In this document: piece by piece, positions 43,164-54,204 of the stretch
Position numbering within the stretch: position 1 is the first letter of the stretch
Layout of the letters: each line of letters starts with the position of its first letter
Source: Porites lobata
Taxonomy: Eukaryota; Cnidaria; Anthozoa; Scleractinia; Poritidae
NCBI GenBank assembly: GCA_942486035.1
Contig: CALNXK010000079.1
Location: 1,373,001-1,437,000, forward strand
Direction: 5' to 3'
Length of the DNA: 64,000 nucleotides
Notes under the pieces: model-generated
What the model was told of the DNA's origin: nothing
Databases searched by the model: none
Seen by the model: the letters and a program-made list of their open reading frames with translations, nothing else
Made by a program: the position numbers and the translations under genes

Positions 43164-45784
43164 AGACTTGATATGACTTGGAGAAGAAATCTCGAAGCTT
43201 AATAGGTACGAAGTGGCTACAACCAGGCGACGTCAATCGATAACAATCAAAGCGGTTACAGAAAAAAAACAAAACGCTATGGAGCGTACACTTAGGCGTC
43301 ATGGTTGTGGAACTGATTAATTGTAAATGCGGAGAAATAGTGGTAAGAGTGAGGTGTTAATTTGTGAAATTATGGGATTTGTCAGGATATTGTGAAAACA
43401 GCAACATCCAAGAGGCCTACTTGCCAAAAACTAGCATTTCGGGACAAATTGTCTCTGACATATTAGTCCAGTTATGCTCTGATGACTCCATAAAAATCCT
43501 TCTAAATTTGACTTGGGTCTAAACGTTTAGACCTAAGTCAAATATGAGGTTACTGGCGGTGAATAAAAGTCTAACAAAACAAACAGTGAAAAAAGAATTC
43601 TCTATTTTTCTTAGTCACATCGGGCTTCAAAAACAGCATAGCAGTCTCATGTACTGATTAAAGATAATTGAAAGGCTTGGGTAAGGAGTCAATTACGTTG
43701 AGCATGGAATTGGCTAAAGCTCAATGTTATGAGTTCGAATGTTTTGAGGATAATTATTCACTGACTATCAGCACGCACGGATGTCGGATTAACACAAGGA
43801 AGTTTAATACCAAAGGAACATAGTCTTTACAGAGCTTTAAAACACAGCATCCGCAAACACAAACTTGACTAAAACTTAAGTAAAACTAAACAGCCTCTGC
43901 CAATAATAACAAACTCTCACTTGAACTTCAGATATCTTACGGCTTCCGCCAACTTGTAAACACAGAACTTGAAAATCGACCTTCGTAAAACTTGACTAAA
44001 CACAGCACTCCAGCTCGTGGGGAAAAAACTTAGTCCGTCAAAAGAACTCGCTTGGAACTTGGATACCGTTAGACATAAGGTTCCAGAAAATACTAAAGAG
44101 GCGAATAGTAGTAGCTTTTCGACATGTTTTATGATTTCAGTAACTGATGCAAATCTGCTGACTCATGCTAAAATGTAAACATTCCCTAATTAATTATTAA
44201 TGAATAATCCAAAAACGTAGAGAACATTCGAGAAAGTCACGGAACGCATGAAAGCAATTTTACTACGTAAAACTCAACAACGACAAAACGTCTTTGTGCA
44301 GCATTTTGTAACTTTAAATTCATCATAAAACAGTTGGAAAGAAGCGCTCACTCGTGAAACGTTTTTCAACAATCGAAAAGAAATTTCGTGTCTCTGCGCT
44401 GCCACGTAATATCCTCTATTTATTCCTCGAGTAAATTAAAAGCTAAACTCGAAGTGATTTCAAGATATCACGAAGTAGTCTGGTCTCATTTCGTGAAATA
44501 CCCGAAACAAGCCGAAACGTCACGAACTTGCGCGACCAATCTTGTTCCGAAACTAGTGCAAGATTTCATAACTATTTTTCATACCTCGAACTACCTTGGG
44601 TCGCAGTAGCGCAATCGGCGAATCCCTCAACTTAGAGTCTCCTCTGATCTGACGGGTCACACAGGTGAGTCGGTTCAAACCCCGGGAAAGCCAAAATAAA
44701 AAATTCTTTCTTCCTCGAAAAAGTTAAAGAGTAAATCAAAGAAATCGACGTGATCTCGAGATATCTCGAACTAATTCGGCTCTCACTTCGTCAAATAACC
44801 GAATAAAACCGAAAACCTACAGACTTTGCGCGCCCAATCTTGTCCCAAAATGTCAACTTTGATACATTCCTGAGCGTCGCGAATCTTTTACTTCGCAATC
44901 CGCCGAAGCAAAAAATTGAATGTTATCGACAGACCAAAATAATTAGCAACAAGCAGTAACTAATCCTAAGAGGTATGCGGTTTGGATATTCCGAAAATCG
45001 GCTTTAGTCTAAGCATTTTATTTTTTACTTCAGCCGCTAGTCAAGGAGTAGTCTTCATGGCGTTCCATAAGTGGTTTTGCTGTTTTCATAGATTCTAACA
45101 TGATGTCGATTCAAACCCCCCTGGAGAGGTGGCGGGTGTACTCCATAGTGAGTATGTAAGGAGGCTCCACCCAGAAGGGGTACCTTTTTCAGGGTTCAGG
45201 AATATAAAAAGGTATAAAGAATTTCACAAGTATATGAAAGAGTAGGGAAATCTGCACCTTCAGAGAGTTTATATTAAACTGAAAGTTTCCAGTTGGCGTG
45301 CATTTCTTTGGTGAACGAACCGGACAAGTATGGCGAGACAAGAGCGGTCGTGTATGAAGCACGAAAAGAACTCAAGAGATGCTGTTCGCCTAATGGGCAC
45401 AACAATACCAAGTATTTTTTGTGCCCAGTCAGGAGCCAGCAATTGCTTAACCATTTGTAAAAGGCTTGGTGAGAATCGGTACCCAGGGGCTTTTCCGCCC
45501 GTGCTTGAAACTTTCGTCGTGCCTTTCTCCCGTCCCAACTGACTACCCCTAAGTCTCCGAGGATGGGAAATCTGTTATTTAGGTCTGTAAAAGGACCTTA
45601 AAGGGCTAACAAATGCTTCTAACGGCTGTGAAAAAGACAATAAACTTGCTGGTTTAGTGATTTATTCATATTTGAAAGACGGTGTATGCATAGCAGATCT
45701 AAAGTAAGTATGTGAAAGCGGTACTATTTGTCAATAGCAGGTATCCGAAAGGGATACATTCTGTCAAAAATGGTATATAAAAAG
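43164..45784. other. Intergenic region upstream of the TTAA element
   Basis: It begins with the block shared with 20800 and 35355. A 1.65 kb insertion (about 43268-44918) then follows, with no recognisable coding region. From 45000 on it carries a dispersed repeat (ggaggctccacccagaagg, 45160). The frames at 45269-45542, open on both strands, lie in a GC-richer repeat segment and are not supported as genes. Confidence 0.45.
44601..44695 (+). ncRNA. tRNA-like sequence (possible SINE head)
   Basis: An A-box-like TAGCGCAATCGG (44607-44618) and a B-box-like GGTTCAAACCC (44672-44682) are about 60 bp apart, close to the spacing in RNA polymerase III promoters. The T-stem pairs poorly and no cloverleaf acceptor could be drawn, so a functional tRNA is unlikely. 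A copy lies at 60214-60300. Confidence 0.3.
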
Positions 45785-46657
45785 TTAAGGTGGTACATTC
45801 CTCAAAAATCACTATTTTTTGATATGTTCTTTTGCAAAAGTATTCCCAGGTATTCTTAAACTATATAGCATGAGATGAGTATATTTTTATACTTTTTGTC
45901 TTGTTTAGTTACCATGGCAACCAATAATGCTAAAAATAAACCCCCTGGGATAACCGGTACAAAAACACGTCTATCTCCAAGACATTACAAGGAAAACTGC
46001 TGAAACTTTTGGAATTTCATCTACATATTCTTTTTATGCAATGAACTAAAGGCATTCTTATCAGGCTAATAGATACAAAATTATTACAATAAACATATTG
46101 ACATTCAAAATAAACTGAATTAAGGATCCAGTTTTGGGTCCTCAGACAACAAAGATTACACCAAGATAAATTATTGTAGATCATTGCATGTAAAAACATA
46201 CAAAGATTTCTCACTCCAAAAATGAGAAGAATTGAATAAAACCATGAAAAGTTATGGTTGCTAGAGTGTTCATAGTTCCGCGAAATATAAAATTATGAGA
46301 AAAAATGTTTTAAAGTTTGAGAAATAGAATTTGCAATGACTGTAACAGAGTTTCCACATAGACAACTCTCTAGAACTGTCCTGAGGCATAGTTCACACCC
46401 TCTCTTTGTTTGTTTTTGTCCTCTTTTCTTTTTTTTAGTCCTCTTATGACTTTTCTTCTCTTTTTGGTGCTTGCCGTTACCATGACAACCAAGCGACAGT
46501 GTTTAGGAAATTACAGTTTTTTTCTCTGTACGAATTAAATACTGAAAAAAAAAATCGTGCTGGAAGAAAAATAAATTATTGAAGATGTGAAAACGAGCAA
46601 AAAAAATTTTCGGACAATTTCTCAAAAAACTCGCATGTTTTTTGTATAGTACCTTAA
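45785..46657. mobile_element. TTAA-flanked non-autonomous DNA element
   Basis: TTAA at 45785-45788 and 46654-46657 brackets 865 bp starting GGTGGTACATTCC and ending TATAGTACC, with weakly matching ends. Paralogous sites at 32145, 36565 and 52005 lack the insert. A TTAA target suggests a piggyBac-type transposase acting in trans. The interior is AT-rich and non-coding. The second copy is at 61399-62272. Confidence 0.65.
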
Positions 46658-47181
46658 GGCGTTGGATCTGGAGTCGGGGCCTCCCCGTATGAAGCTTTGT
46701 TGAGCGCCCCTTTCCCCGAATTCAATCAAGCGCTATCGACTCTATCTTGCATTTCTTCCCCGGCAATCTCGGTCAGATTGGATCAGCGTGGTGTGTATAC
46801 AGGCACTAGCCATGACCTGTTGTATTTGTTTCAGCCAGTTTCATTTCACTGTGCATACAAAGCGCAGAAAATAATAAACCTTTTGGTCCTGTTGGCTTAG
46901 GGGAGGAGTAGGTAGGCAGTTTCCCAGAAACGTTTACGGTTTGGTCCTCCCCCGCCCTCGTCGTGCTTCACTCGCACAGCGAGCTGTTCTCGCGCTTGCC
47001 TCCGCTCGCTTGAAAAACGATGTGAGAACTTCAATCTGAGGAGTTAAGGATTTGATTATTTAAGAACCATCTTGAACTAGTTACGAGGGTAAAGCTGGGG
47101 TAACGTAAATACCTTAGTCGCTACGCAGGAAATAAACAGAATAAAACAATTTCCGAAAAAATCTCACGATAGTTTGTGTTA

Positions 47182-48069
47182 CTATTTACAGATGACCACC
47201 AAAGATTCTTTCTTTTCTCCAAACAATTTTCCGTCTTTGACAAAAGTTAGATCTCTGATAAATGACAACGTTTCTTCAACAAACTCTTTGTCCTCAGTAT
47301 TACGAAAATTTTCCGTTTGCGTCAAGAAGTCGAGTAGCAGATTCCCTTCGGTTGAATGCGGATCAAAGACCTCGGTGACATCTATTGAATATTCTTGGTC
47401 ATGAACCTCAATCTTCCATCCGTTTTTGTTGGCAATCTGGATCATTTTATCAACTACATCGTAAATCTCACTGCCCACATGCCACTGCAGTTTTTGCTGC
47501 AGTTTTGACACGACGCTACAAATAAGACCTCGCCTCGAGGCGATACAGATTACTTGTCCCTTATCGTAAAGTTCTTTTTCAAAACAATGCAGTAGAGCTT
47601 TCTCGATGTCTACATAATATATGCTGTGTATGAAATGTACGATGTCGAAACTTAGGGGTTCTCTGTGGCTTTGTTGATACTCTTCAAAGGACTGCTGACA
47701 GATTTCAAAAGCCACTTTGCCATCGTTTAGCGGACTTGGTAGATTTTCAATAGCTGCTCTGTACAGATCACATGAATATAAGTTGGGGTCAATGGCACGG
47801 TTGAAGATCTTGACACCATGGCCTAGGTCTGTCTTCATCAATTGTTCCTTGATCACTTTCAGGACAAACAAATCTGCCTGCCCATTTCCACTCCCGATGC
47901 TTAAAACATTCAAGCTTTGTTCCTTGAAAATTTTCTTCTCATCAATCAATGGCGGTATACGCAATTGTATAAGGTCATTAATCTTCTCAGTTTGCCTTGA
48001 TTTATCTAAAAACACGCGATGACTTTTAGAGTAAGGGCTACCACTGTTTGCAAAGAGGGACGATCCCAT
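47182..48069 (-). CDS. HNMT-like methyltransferase, copy 4 (divergent type)
   Basis: A 295-residue single-exon protein starting MGSSLFANSGSPYSKSHRVF. Compared with the other type it has one extra residue (IDEKKIFKEQ in place of VPMKILQER) and many changes up to about residue 190. These include VLSIGSGNGQADL in SAM motif I, IDPN in place of VEPN (Asp in the acidic loop), Tyr in HSIYYVD, and DKGQVICIASRRGL. From about residue 195 to the end it is almost identical to copies 1-3. Glu28 and GNLLLDFLTQTENF are kept. Upstream sequence differs from that of the other type, and a 226 bp inverted-repeat arm begins 314 bp before the ATG. The protein is identical to copy 7. It is likely functional, with a substrate that may differ. 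Confidence 0.88.
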   Translation of the reverse strand: MGSSLFANSGSPYSKSHRVFLDKSRQTEKINDLIQLRIPPLIDEKKIFKEQSLNVLSIGSGNGQADLFVLKVIKEQLMKTDLGHGVKIFNRAIDPNLYSCDLYRAAIENLPSPLNDGKVAFEICQQSFEEYQQSHREPLSFDIVHFIHSIYYVDIEKALLHCFEKELYDKGQVICIASRRGLICSVVSKLQQKLQWHVGSEIYDVVDKMIQIANKNGWKIEVHDQEYSIDVTEVFDPHSTEGNLLLDFLTQTENFRNTEDKEFVEETLSFIRDLTFVKDGKLFGEKKESLVVICK

Positions 48070-48382
48070 TTTCTGCTGGTGTGTATGTTTTGGTCTTGAA
48101 AAGGCAACCGGTATTCTAAGAAAGGCAGGGACCGATCGTTTGCTCCGCGTCAGCAGAGATTATTCAAAAGTCAACACGACGAATGCGACCAAGGTTCAGA
48201 GGAGGCCGATAAGGAGGTGACTTCGATGTCACGCATCAACGACAAACCTCTTTAGCTTGCATGTTTTTGTTTGCCAATAGAGGTCCCAGGGGAACTTGAC
48301 CCTTTGTCTTTCATCAATTATGCGTAGGCATGCACGTGAACAAGACGAAATTTGAAAGAAACAGTTCTCTAGAATATTATCA

Positions 48383-48608
48383 CAGGTAACGTGTGCTCCT
48401 GCTTCTGGCTCGCTTGCTCCACAAAACCCATCGCAAGTGCACAATAACTGCTCGCTCATCAACAACCACTGTTGACCTTTACGCTTCGATATGACCGCAA
48501 ACGACCAGGTTTAATACGCGACGTGAATAGTCAAGCTTAGCGACCGTGTTCGCGCAACAATGCAGCACTTGCTATGGGAGGGATGGTACTATTGCTTCTA
48601 GGTCAATC
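48383..48608. repeat. Left arm of a 226 bp inverted repeat
   Basis: Matches the reverse complement of 49814-50039 with only about two mismatches by eye. The arm is GC-richer than its surroundings. On the minus strand it opens a short frame, MSEQLLCTCDGFCG..., that is cut off at the arm's edge. Confidence 0.9.
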
Positions 48609-49423
48609 AATCGGGAAAATAATATTGAAGCCCTTGTAATTTTTAAAAAGATCCAATTTGCCCAAGGAGCACCGAACAGATACGAATCATATAGCGGAGC
48701 TAAAAAAAATGAGCGGTAGTGGAAAAAGTGAACAAGAACATGTACCACATTTTCTCCATAAAAAGTGAAAACCAGGAAGTTTTCTGGACGTTTCACGTTG
48801 CAGTCATGCAAATCAACGGCAAGGAAATGTACAAGAAAGTGTGCTGCAATTAGACCTATTGTTGTTTTTCACAGTTCTGGTCAAGGGCATCCAACGTTTA
48901 ATTTTTCACATTTCACTCACCGGGTTAGGCTCTTTTTCGTAGAGAGTAAAAAGGAATCCTAAAATTTTCGGATTCAAAAATGTGATGAAAGAAGGTATCT
49001 AAAAAATTATCTCCTTCGTAATACGTTAAATTGCATCTAAAATTTTCGGGAAAATTATTCTGAATTCCTCGTAATTTCGAAAAGACTCAAGTTCCTCTAG
49101 AATGGCCGAACACTGAGATGCAAATTTTATAGAGCTAAAAGTACTTTATGAATAGCCTCAAAAGTGTTTTCAATTGAAAGTATTTGAGGAAACAGTCGTT
49201 GGGTGGCCCTGTCTCTTTGCCTTCTCCGCTTAGCATTACACGATATATTTTATATTTAGTATGAGCAAACTATAAATCATTAGCCTCGCTTTTAGCCCTC
49301 CTGACTAAATTTATGTAAGCGCTGTTTAGAATGCATTTTTCGATCAAAAGTACTCTGGACAGCCTTAAATGTGTTTTCAATGCATTTAGGGGGAAATCAT
49401 CGTTGGGTGCCCCTGAGTTTTGA

Positions 49424-49461
<38 letters not shown>

Positions 49462-49813
49462 GATATCGCGCCCATGAATTTTACTTTACGATATCTTCAG
49501 CTGTATCTTCTATTCAGCTGCATAGCGGGGGCCAGATTTTTCCTTTTTCCTGGGCGGAAAATTCTCGTCCTCCTTCATCAGTTTGGACAATATATTATGG
49601 AGTAAGACGTTGTTAATCTAACCAAATAAGTCTGGTAGAGTCAAGAACCTATGCAAGCGGCTGGACGAACAATGTGACGGCAGCTGAGACAGCGAACGTT
49701 AGAAGAATTCGAACTTGAAAACCAGGGCTGCCCTGTTGAAAACTTACGGACGGTCCCGCGATCGCCTTTTGTTTTCTGGTCAAAACTAACACAGCGAACC
49801 TTCGGTCAGTGTC
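48609..49813. other. Spacer between the inverted arms
   Basis: About 1.2 kb of AT-rich DNA with an AAT microsatellite (49425-49454) and no recognised gene. It is not represented elsewhere in the window. Confidence 0.5.
49425..49454. repeat. AAT microsatellite
   Basis: Ten AAT units followed by an A run. Confidence 0.9.
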
Positions 49814-50039
49814 GATTGACCTAGAAGCAATAGTACCATCCCTCCCATGGCAAGTGCTGCATTGTTGCGCGAACGCGGTCGCTAAGCTTGACTATTCACG
49901 TCGCGTATTAAACCTGGTCGTTTGCGGTCATATCGAAGCGTAAAGGTCAACAGTGGTTGTTGATGAGCGAGCAGTTATTGTGCACTTGCGATGGGTTTTG
50001 TGGAGCAAGCGAGCCAGAAGCAGGAGCACACGTTACCTG
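49814..50039. repeat. Right arm of a 226 bp inverted repeat
   Basis: The inverse of 48383-48608. On the plus strand the frame MSEQLLCTCDGFCG starts at 49963 and runs past the arm to a TAG near 50093. About 100 bp later, an ATG at 50194 opens 15 codons and runs into a possible splice donor (GAAG|gtatct, 50240). A first-exon relic is possible but unproven. Confidence 0.9.
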
Positions 50040-50429
50040 CAGATTAGCCGATGGTTATTTGGAGCGGATTCGTCGATTATTCTCGAATTTATAGCGCTTC
50101 GTGTGAAGGCGCGTGGAGATGGTCTGTTTGTTTTGTAGCCAGCCTTTAATTCTTCTTTAGTGGATAGTACCTACAATTGCAAAACTCAACAAAATGTCAC
50201 TTAAACCGGCCAGGAAAGACAAGATACGTTCAGTTGAAGGTATCTTAGCTTTGTTTTGTTATATTTTGACTTTTGGACTATTTTAGTCCATGGGAGTTTC
50301 GACGACTCATCCCATTAATTTGTCCATGTGAATATTAATATATTCATTCAGTGACACATACTACGTCTGGGCCGCCTGTGTTTTAACAAGCAATGATCTG
50401 TGTCACTGACCAGAAGTAGTGAGGGCTCA

Positions 50430-50695
50430 AAAGAGTTGAATGAATAGTTGAATGTTGAATTAAAGTTGAATGTTGAATGAATAGTTGAATGTTGAATGAA
50501 TAGTTGAATGTTTTAAAAATTAAAGTTGAATGCTGAATAAATGGTTGAAATTGTTGAATAGATAATTGAATGGGTGAATAAGGAATTGAATTTAAAATGA
50601 ATAGTTGAATGTTGAATGCGAAGTTGAATATTGAATAACGCGTTGAATGTTGAATATAAGTTGAATATTAAACGCATAGTTGAACACATAATACA
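50430..50695. repeat. Degenerate GTTGAATGTTGAATGAATA minisatellite
   Basis: GTTGAAT and GAATGAATA motifs repeat in variable order over about 265 bp, with the clearest units at the left. Confidence 0.8.
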
Positions 50696-50749
50696 AAACT
50701 ACATATAAAATTAAACGAATTGAATATTGCTACATTTGGCTTGCCATAG

Positions 50750-50829
50750 GTAAGCATGTTTTAGCTATGTTTTTAAACTAGGAATTATTTTGAGTGAATA
50801 ATAAAACAAATATTGAATTCGGCTTTCGT
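50750..50829. repeat. Duplication junction fragment
   Basis: Eighty bases identical to 21361-21440, then an immediate jump to sequence matching 22681 onward. It marks the left edge of the second methyltransferase array and a 1.24 kb deletion within it. Confidence 0.9.
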
Positions 50830-50915
50830 TACGCAACGTTATCACCTCAGTCGCTAAGCAGAAAATAAACAGAAAACAATACAATTTCAAAAAAACCTCA
50901 CGATAGTTTGTGTTA

Positions 50916-51800
50916 CTAGTTACAGATGACCACCAAAGATTCTTTCTTTTCTCCAAACAATTTTCCGTCTTTAACAAGAGTCAGATCTCTGATAAATGAC
51001 AACGTTTCTTCAACAAACTCTTTGTCCTCAGTATTACGAAAATTTTCTGTTTGCGTCAAGAAGTCGAGTAGCAGATTTCCTTCGATTGAATGCGGATCAA
51101 AGACCTCGGTGACATCAATTGAATATTCCTGGTCATGAACCTCAATCGTCCATCCGTTTTTGTTGGCAATCTGGATCATTTTATCAACTACGTCGTAAAT
51201 CTCACTGCCCACATGCCACTGCAGTTTTTGCTGCAGTTTTGACTCAACGCTACTAATAAGATCTCGCCTGGACGCGATACAGATTATTTTTCCTTTACCA
51301 CTAACTTCTTTTTCAAAACAATGCAGTAAAGCTTTCTCAATGTCTACATGATATATGCTGTGTATGAAATGCACAATGTCGAAACTGAGGGGTTCTCTGT
51401 GGCTTTGTTGATACTCTTCAAAGGACTGCTGACAGATGTCAAAAGCCGTTTTCCCATCATCTAGCGGACTTGGTAGATTTTCAATGGCTGCTTTGTACAG
51501 GCCACACGAAAATAGATTAGGTTCAATGGCTCGGTTGAAGATCTTCACATTGCGCCAGAGGTCTGTCTTTACCAATTCTTCCTTGATTACTTTTAGGAAA
51601 GACAAATCGGTCTGCCCATTTCCACTTCCAATGCTTAAAATATTTAAGCTTCGTTCCTGGAGAGTCTTCATCTGTACCAATGGCGGTATATGCAATTGTA
51701 GAAGGTCATTAACCTTCTCAGTTTGCCCCGATTTATCTAAAAACACCCGATGACTTTTGGAGTAATGATTACCACTGGCTGCAAAGAGAAACGAAGTCAT
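50916..51800 (-). CDS. HNMT-like methyltransferase, copy 5
   Basis: A full-length 294-residue single-exon copy, closest to the interrupted copy 1 at its N-terminus (MTSFLFAASGNHYSKSHRVF). Glu28, LSIGSGNGQTD, IEPN, DIVHFIHSIYHVD and GNLLLDFLTQTENF are present. Distinct residues are His in HSIYHVD, Val-Ser in EKEVSGKG, and Thr in NGWTIEVH. It shows what copy 1 looked like before the retrotransposon: the same flanks and the same 1992 bp distance to the next copy. Only 87 bp separate its stop from the junction at 50829, so its downstream region is shortened and the usual AATAAA near 220 bp past the stop is lost. A different polyadenylation site must serve it. Confidence 0.88.
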   Translation of the reverse strand: MTSFLFAASGNHYSKSHRVFLDKSGQTEKVNDLLQLHIPPLVQMKTLQERSLNILSIGSGNGQTDLSFLKVIKEELVKTDLWRNVKIFNRAIEPNLFSCGLYKAAIENLPSPLDDGKTAFDICQQSFEEYQQSHREPLSFDIVHFIHSIYHVDIEKALLHCFEKEVSGKGKIICIASRRDLISSVESKLQQKLQWHVGSEIYDVVDKMIQIANKNGWTIEVHDQEYSIDVTEVFDPHSIEGNLLLDFLTQTENFRNTEDKEFVEETLSFIRDLTLVKDGKLFGEKKESLVVICN

Positions 51801-52907
51801 TTTCCGCCGTTGCGTAGTTTTTCTTTACTGAAAAGGTGACCAAGTTTCAGCAGACCTTCCAATATAGTTTCTTCTGTGGCGCAGGCCAATATAACGCCGA
51901 AAAACGACAAATGCAAACAAATGCAAATGCAAACAAATGACCACATGAGGAGGTAGAAGGTATACGAAAGGGATACATTCTCACGTCAAAAATGGTATAT
52001 AAAAATGTGAGACGTTGGACCTCCGGGCGGAGCCTCCCCGTATAAAGCTTTGTTGAGCGCCCCTTTCCCCGAATTCAATTCAGCGCTATCGACTACATCT
52101 TGCATTTCTTCCCTGGCAATCTCGCTTAGATTGGATCAACGCGGTGTATACAAGGGTATTAGCCGTGACCTGTTGTACTTGTTTCGGCAAAAGCTGTCAT
52201 TTCGCTGTGCATACAAAGCACAGAAAATAATAAACCTTTTTGTCCTGTTACTGTTTTTGTTCTTTTACTACTCTATGGATTGAAAGTATTGCACACTTTT
52301 AACAACTCAATGACTCAAAAATACCGTACAGGCAACATCGCGTCAATGTTGAACTCCTAAAAAGACAAGTCTTTTCTGATAATAGGCGATAGCAATCGAT
52401 ATCAGAAATCGATACTAATCGATGATTGAAATCAATTGTTATTGATTGGTATCGATTATCGGTTTATCAATAGACCACGCCTGATTATAATTAAATCAGT
52501 TCATTGCAAATTATGATTTGAAAGTGAAAGATACTGTTTACCAAAACAAAACAGAAAAACCTGAGAGTATGTCAGAGTTGTTCCTATAGCTTTTCCTGTT
52601 TACACATCGTGATCAACATAAAGATCTTACGCAACAATTTATAAATGATAAGAAAACTAAATATACTGATTTATATTTATTTATTTACTTATATGTTATA
52701 ACTCACAAAGGTTTCCCATCACTGTGAATAAAGAATAAATTAATGTTTGGCCTCCTAAATCTGACGAATTAAGGATTTTATAATTTAAGAAACGTCTTGA
52801 ACTAGAAACTAGGGTCAAGCTGGAGCAACGTAATCAACTCAGTCGCTAAGCAGAAAATAAACAGAAAACAATACAATTTCAAAAAAACCTCACGATAGTT
52901 TGTGTTA

Positions 52908-53792
52908 CTAGTTACAGATGACCACCAAAGATTCTTTCTTTTCTCCAAACAATTTTCCGTCTTTCACAACAGTCAGATCTCTGATAAATGACAACGTTTC
53001 TTCAACAAACTTTTTGTCCTCAGTATTACGAAAATTTTCTGTTTGCGTCAAGAAGTCGAGTAGCAGATTTCCTTCGATTGAATGCGGATCAAAGACCTCG
53101 GTGACATCAATTGAATATTCCTGGCAATGAACCTCAATCTTCCATCCGTTTTTGTTGGCAATCTGGATCATTTTATCAACTACGTCGTAAATCTCACTGC
53201 CCACATGCCACTGCAGTTTTTGCTGCAGTTTTGACTCAACGCTACAAGTAAGATCTCGCCTGGACGCGATACAGATTATTTTTCCTTTACTGCTAAGTTC
53301 TTTTTCAAAACAATGCAGTAGAGCTTTCTCGATGTCTACAAAATATATGCTGTGGATAAAATGTATGATGTCGAAACTGAGGGGTTCTCTGTGGCTTTGT
53401 TGATACTCTTCAAAGGACTGCTGACGGATGTCAAAAGCCGTTTTCCCATCGTCTAGCGGACTTGGTAAATTTTCAATGGCTGCTTTGTACAGGCCACACA
53501 AACATAGGTTAGGTTCAATGGCTCGGTTGAAGATCTTCACATTGCGCCCGAGGTCTGTCTTTATCAATTCTTCCTTGATTACTCTTAGGAAAGACAAATC
53601 GGTCTGCCCATTTCCACTTCCAGTGCTTAAAATATTTAAGCTTCGTTCCTGGAGAATCTTCATCGGTACCAATGGCGGTATATGCAATTGTAGAAGATCA
53701 TTAATCTTCTCAGTTTGCCCTGATTTATCTAAAAACACGCGATGACTTTTGGAGTAAGGATTTCCACTGGTTGCAAAGAGAGACGATGTCAT
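52908..53792 (-). CDS. HNMT-like methyltransferase, copy 6
   Basis: A full-length 294-residue single-exon copy. It keeps Glu28 and GNLLLDFLTQTENF, but has three unusual changes: Thr for Ile in SAM motif I (LSTGSGNGQTD), Arg for Cys in FDIRQQS, and Cys for Asp in EVHCQEYS. These suggest weaker constraint or altered activity. The downstream flank (51801-52907) matches that of copy 2, while the upstream flank beyond 54200 matches that of copy 3. The gene therefore looks like the product of recombination between a copy-2-like and a copy-3-like ancestor. Confidence 0.87.
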   Translation of the reverse strand: MTSSLFATSGNPYSKSHRVFLDKSGQTEKINDLLQLHIPPLVPMKILQERSLNILSTGSGNGQTDLSFLRVIKEELIKTDLGRNVKIFNRAIEPNLCLCGLYKAAIENLPSPLDDGKTAFDIRQQSFEEYQQSHREPLSFDIIHFIHSIYFVDIEKALLHCFEKELSSKGKIICIASRRDLTCSVESKLQQKLQWHVGSEIYDVVDKMIQIANKNGWKIEVHCQEYSIDVTEVFDPHSIEGNLLLDFLTQTENFRNTEDKKFVEETLSFIRDLTVVKDGKLFGEKKESLVVICN

Positions 53793-54204
53793 TTTCCGCT
53801 GTTGCGTAGTTTTTCTTTTCTGAAAAGGTGACCGAGTTTCAGCAGAGCTTATGATATAGTTTCGTCTGGGCGCAGGCTAATATAACGCGGAAAAACCACA
53901 AATGCAAACAAATGACCACACGTAGAATATTATGAGGCGTTGCGTTGCGGCCTGTTTGAAGATATGATAGATTGTATGGGTAAGGTTAAGGTTACGACGT
54001 AAGCAAGAAAGTGCTCGTAAGTAGCTAATACTCCACCCTTAAAAGTACAGGAGAACAAACACGCAGCACTGAAAAGAAAACCTGTGAGGGCTAGGTCCCA
54101 GGTCCCAGGTCCCAGGTAATAACAATAACACACATGTACTGCAGAGGCGAAGTCCAGCAGAGCGGACATGAAGAAAATTTACATCGCCCTCACTGACTTC
54201 AGTG

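Larger units (their letters stand above)
37339..48384. repeat. Segmental duplication, first copy (with HNMT-like copies 3 and 4)
   Basis: Collinear with 52908-64000. The offset grows from 15569 at the left to 15616 at the right through small indels. All inserted elements are shared in the same positions, so the duplication is younger than those insertions. The right limit cannot be seen because the second copy runs off the window. Confidence 0.9.

Noticed and set aside
45269..45542. Overlapping open frames on both strands, repeated at 60883-61156
   Set aside because: Open on both strands in a GC-richer dispersed repeat; no domain or start context.
50194..50239. Short ATG exon (MSLKPARKDK) with a possible donor
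   Set aside because: No downstream exon found before the minus-strand array; chance occurrence is likely.
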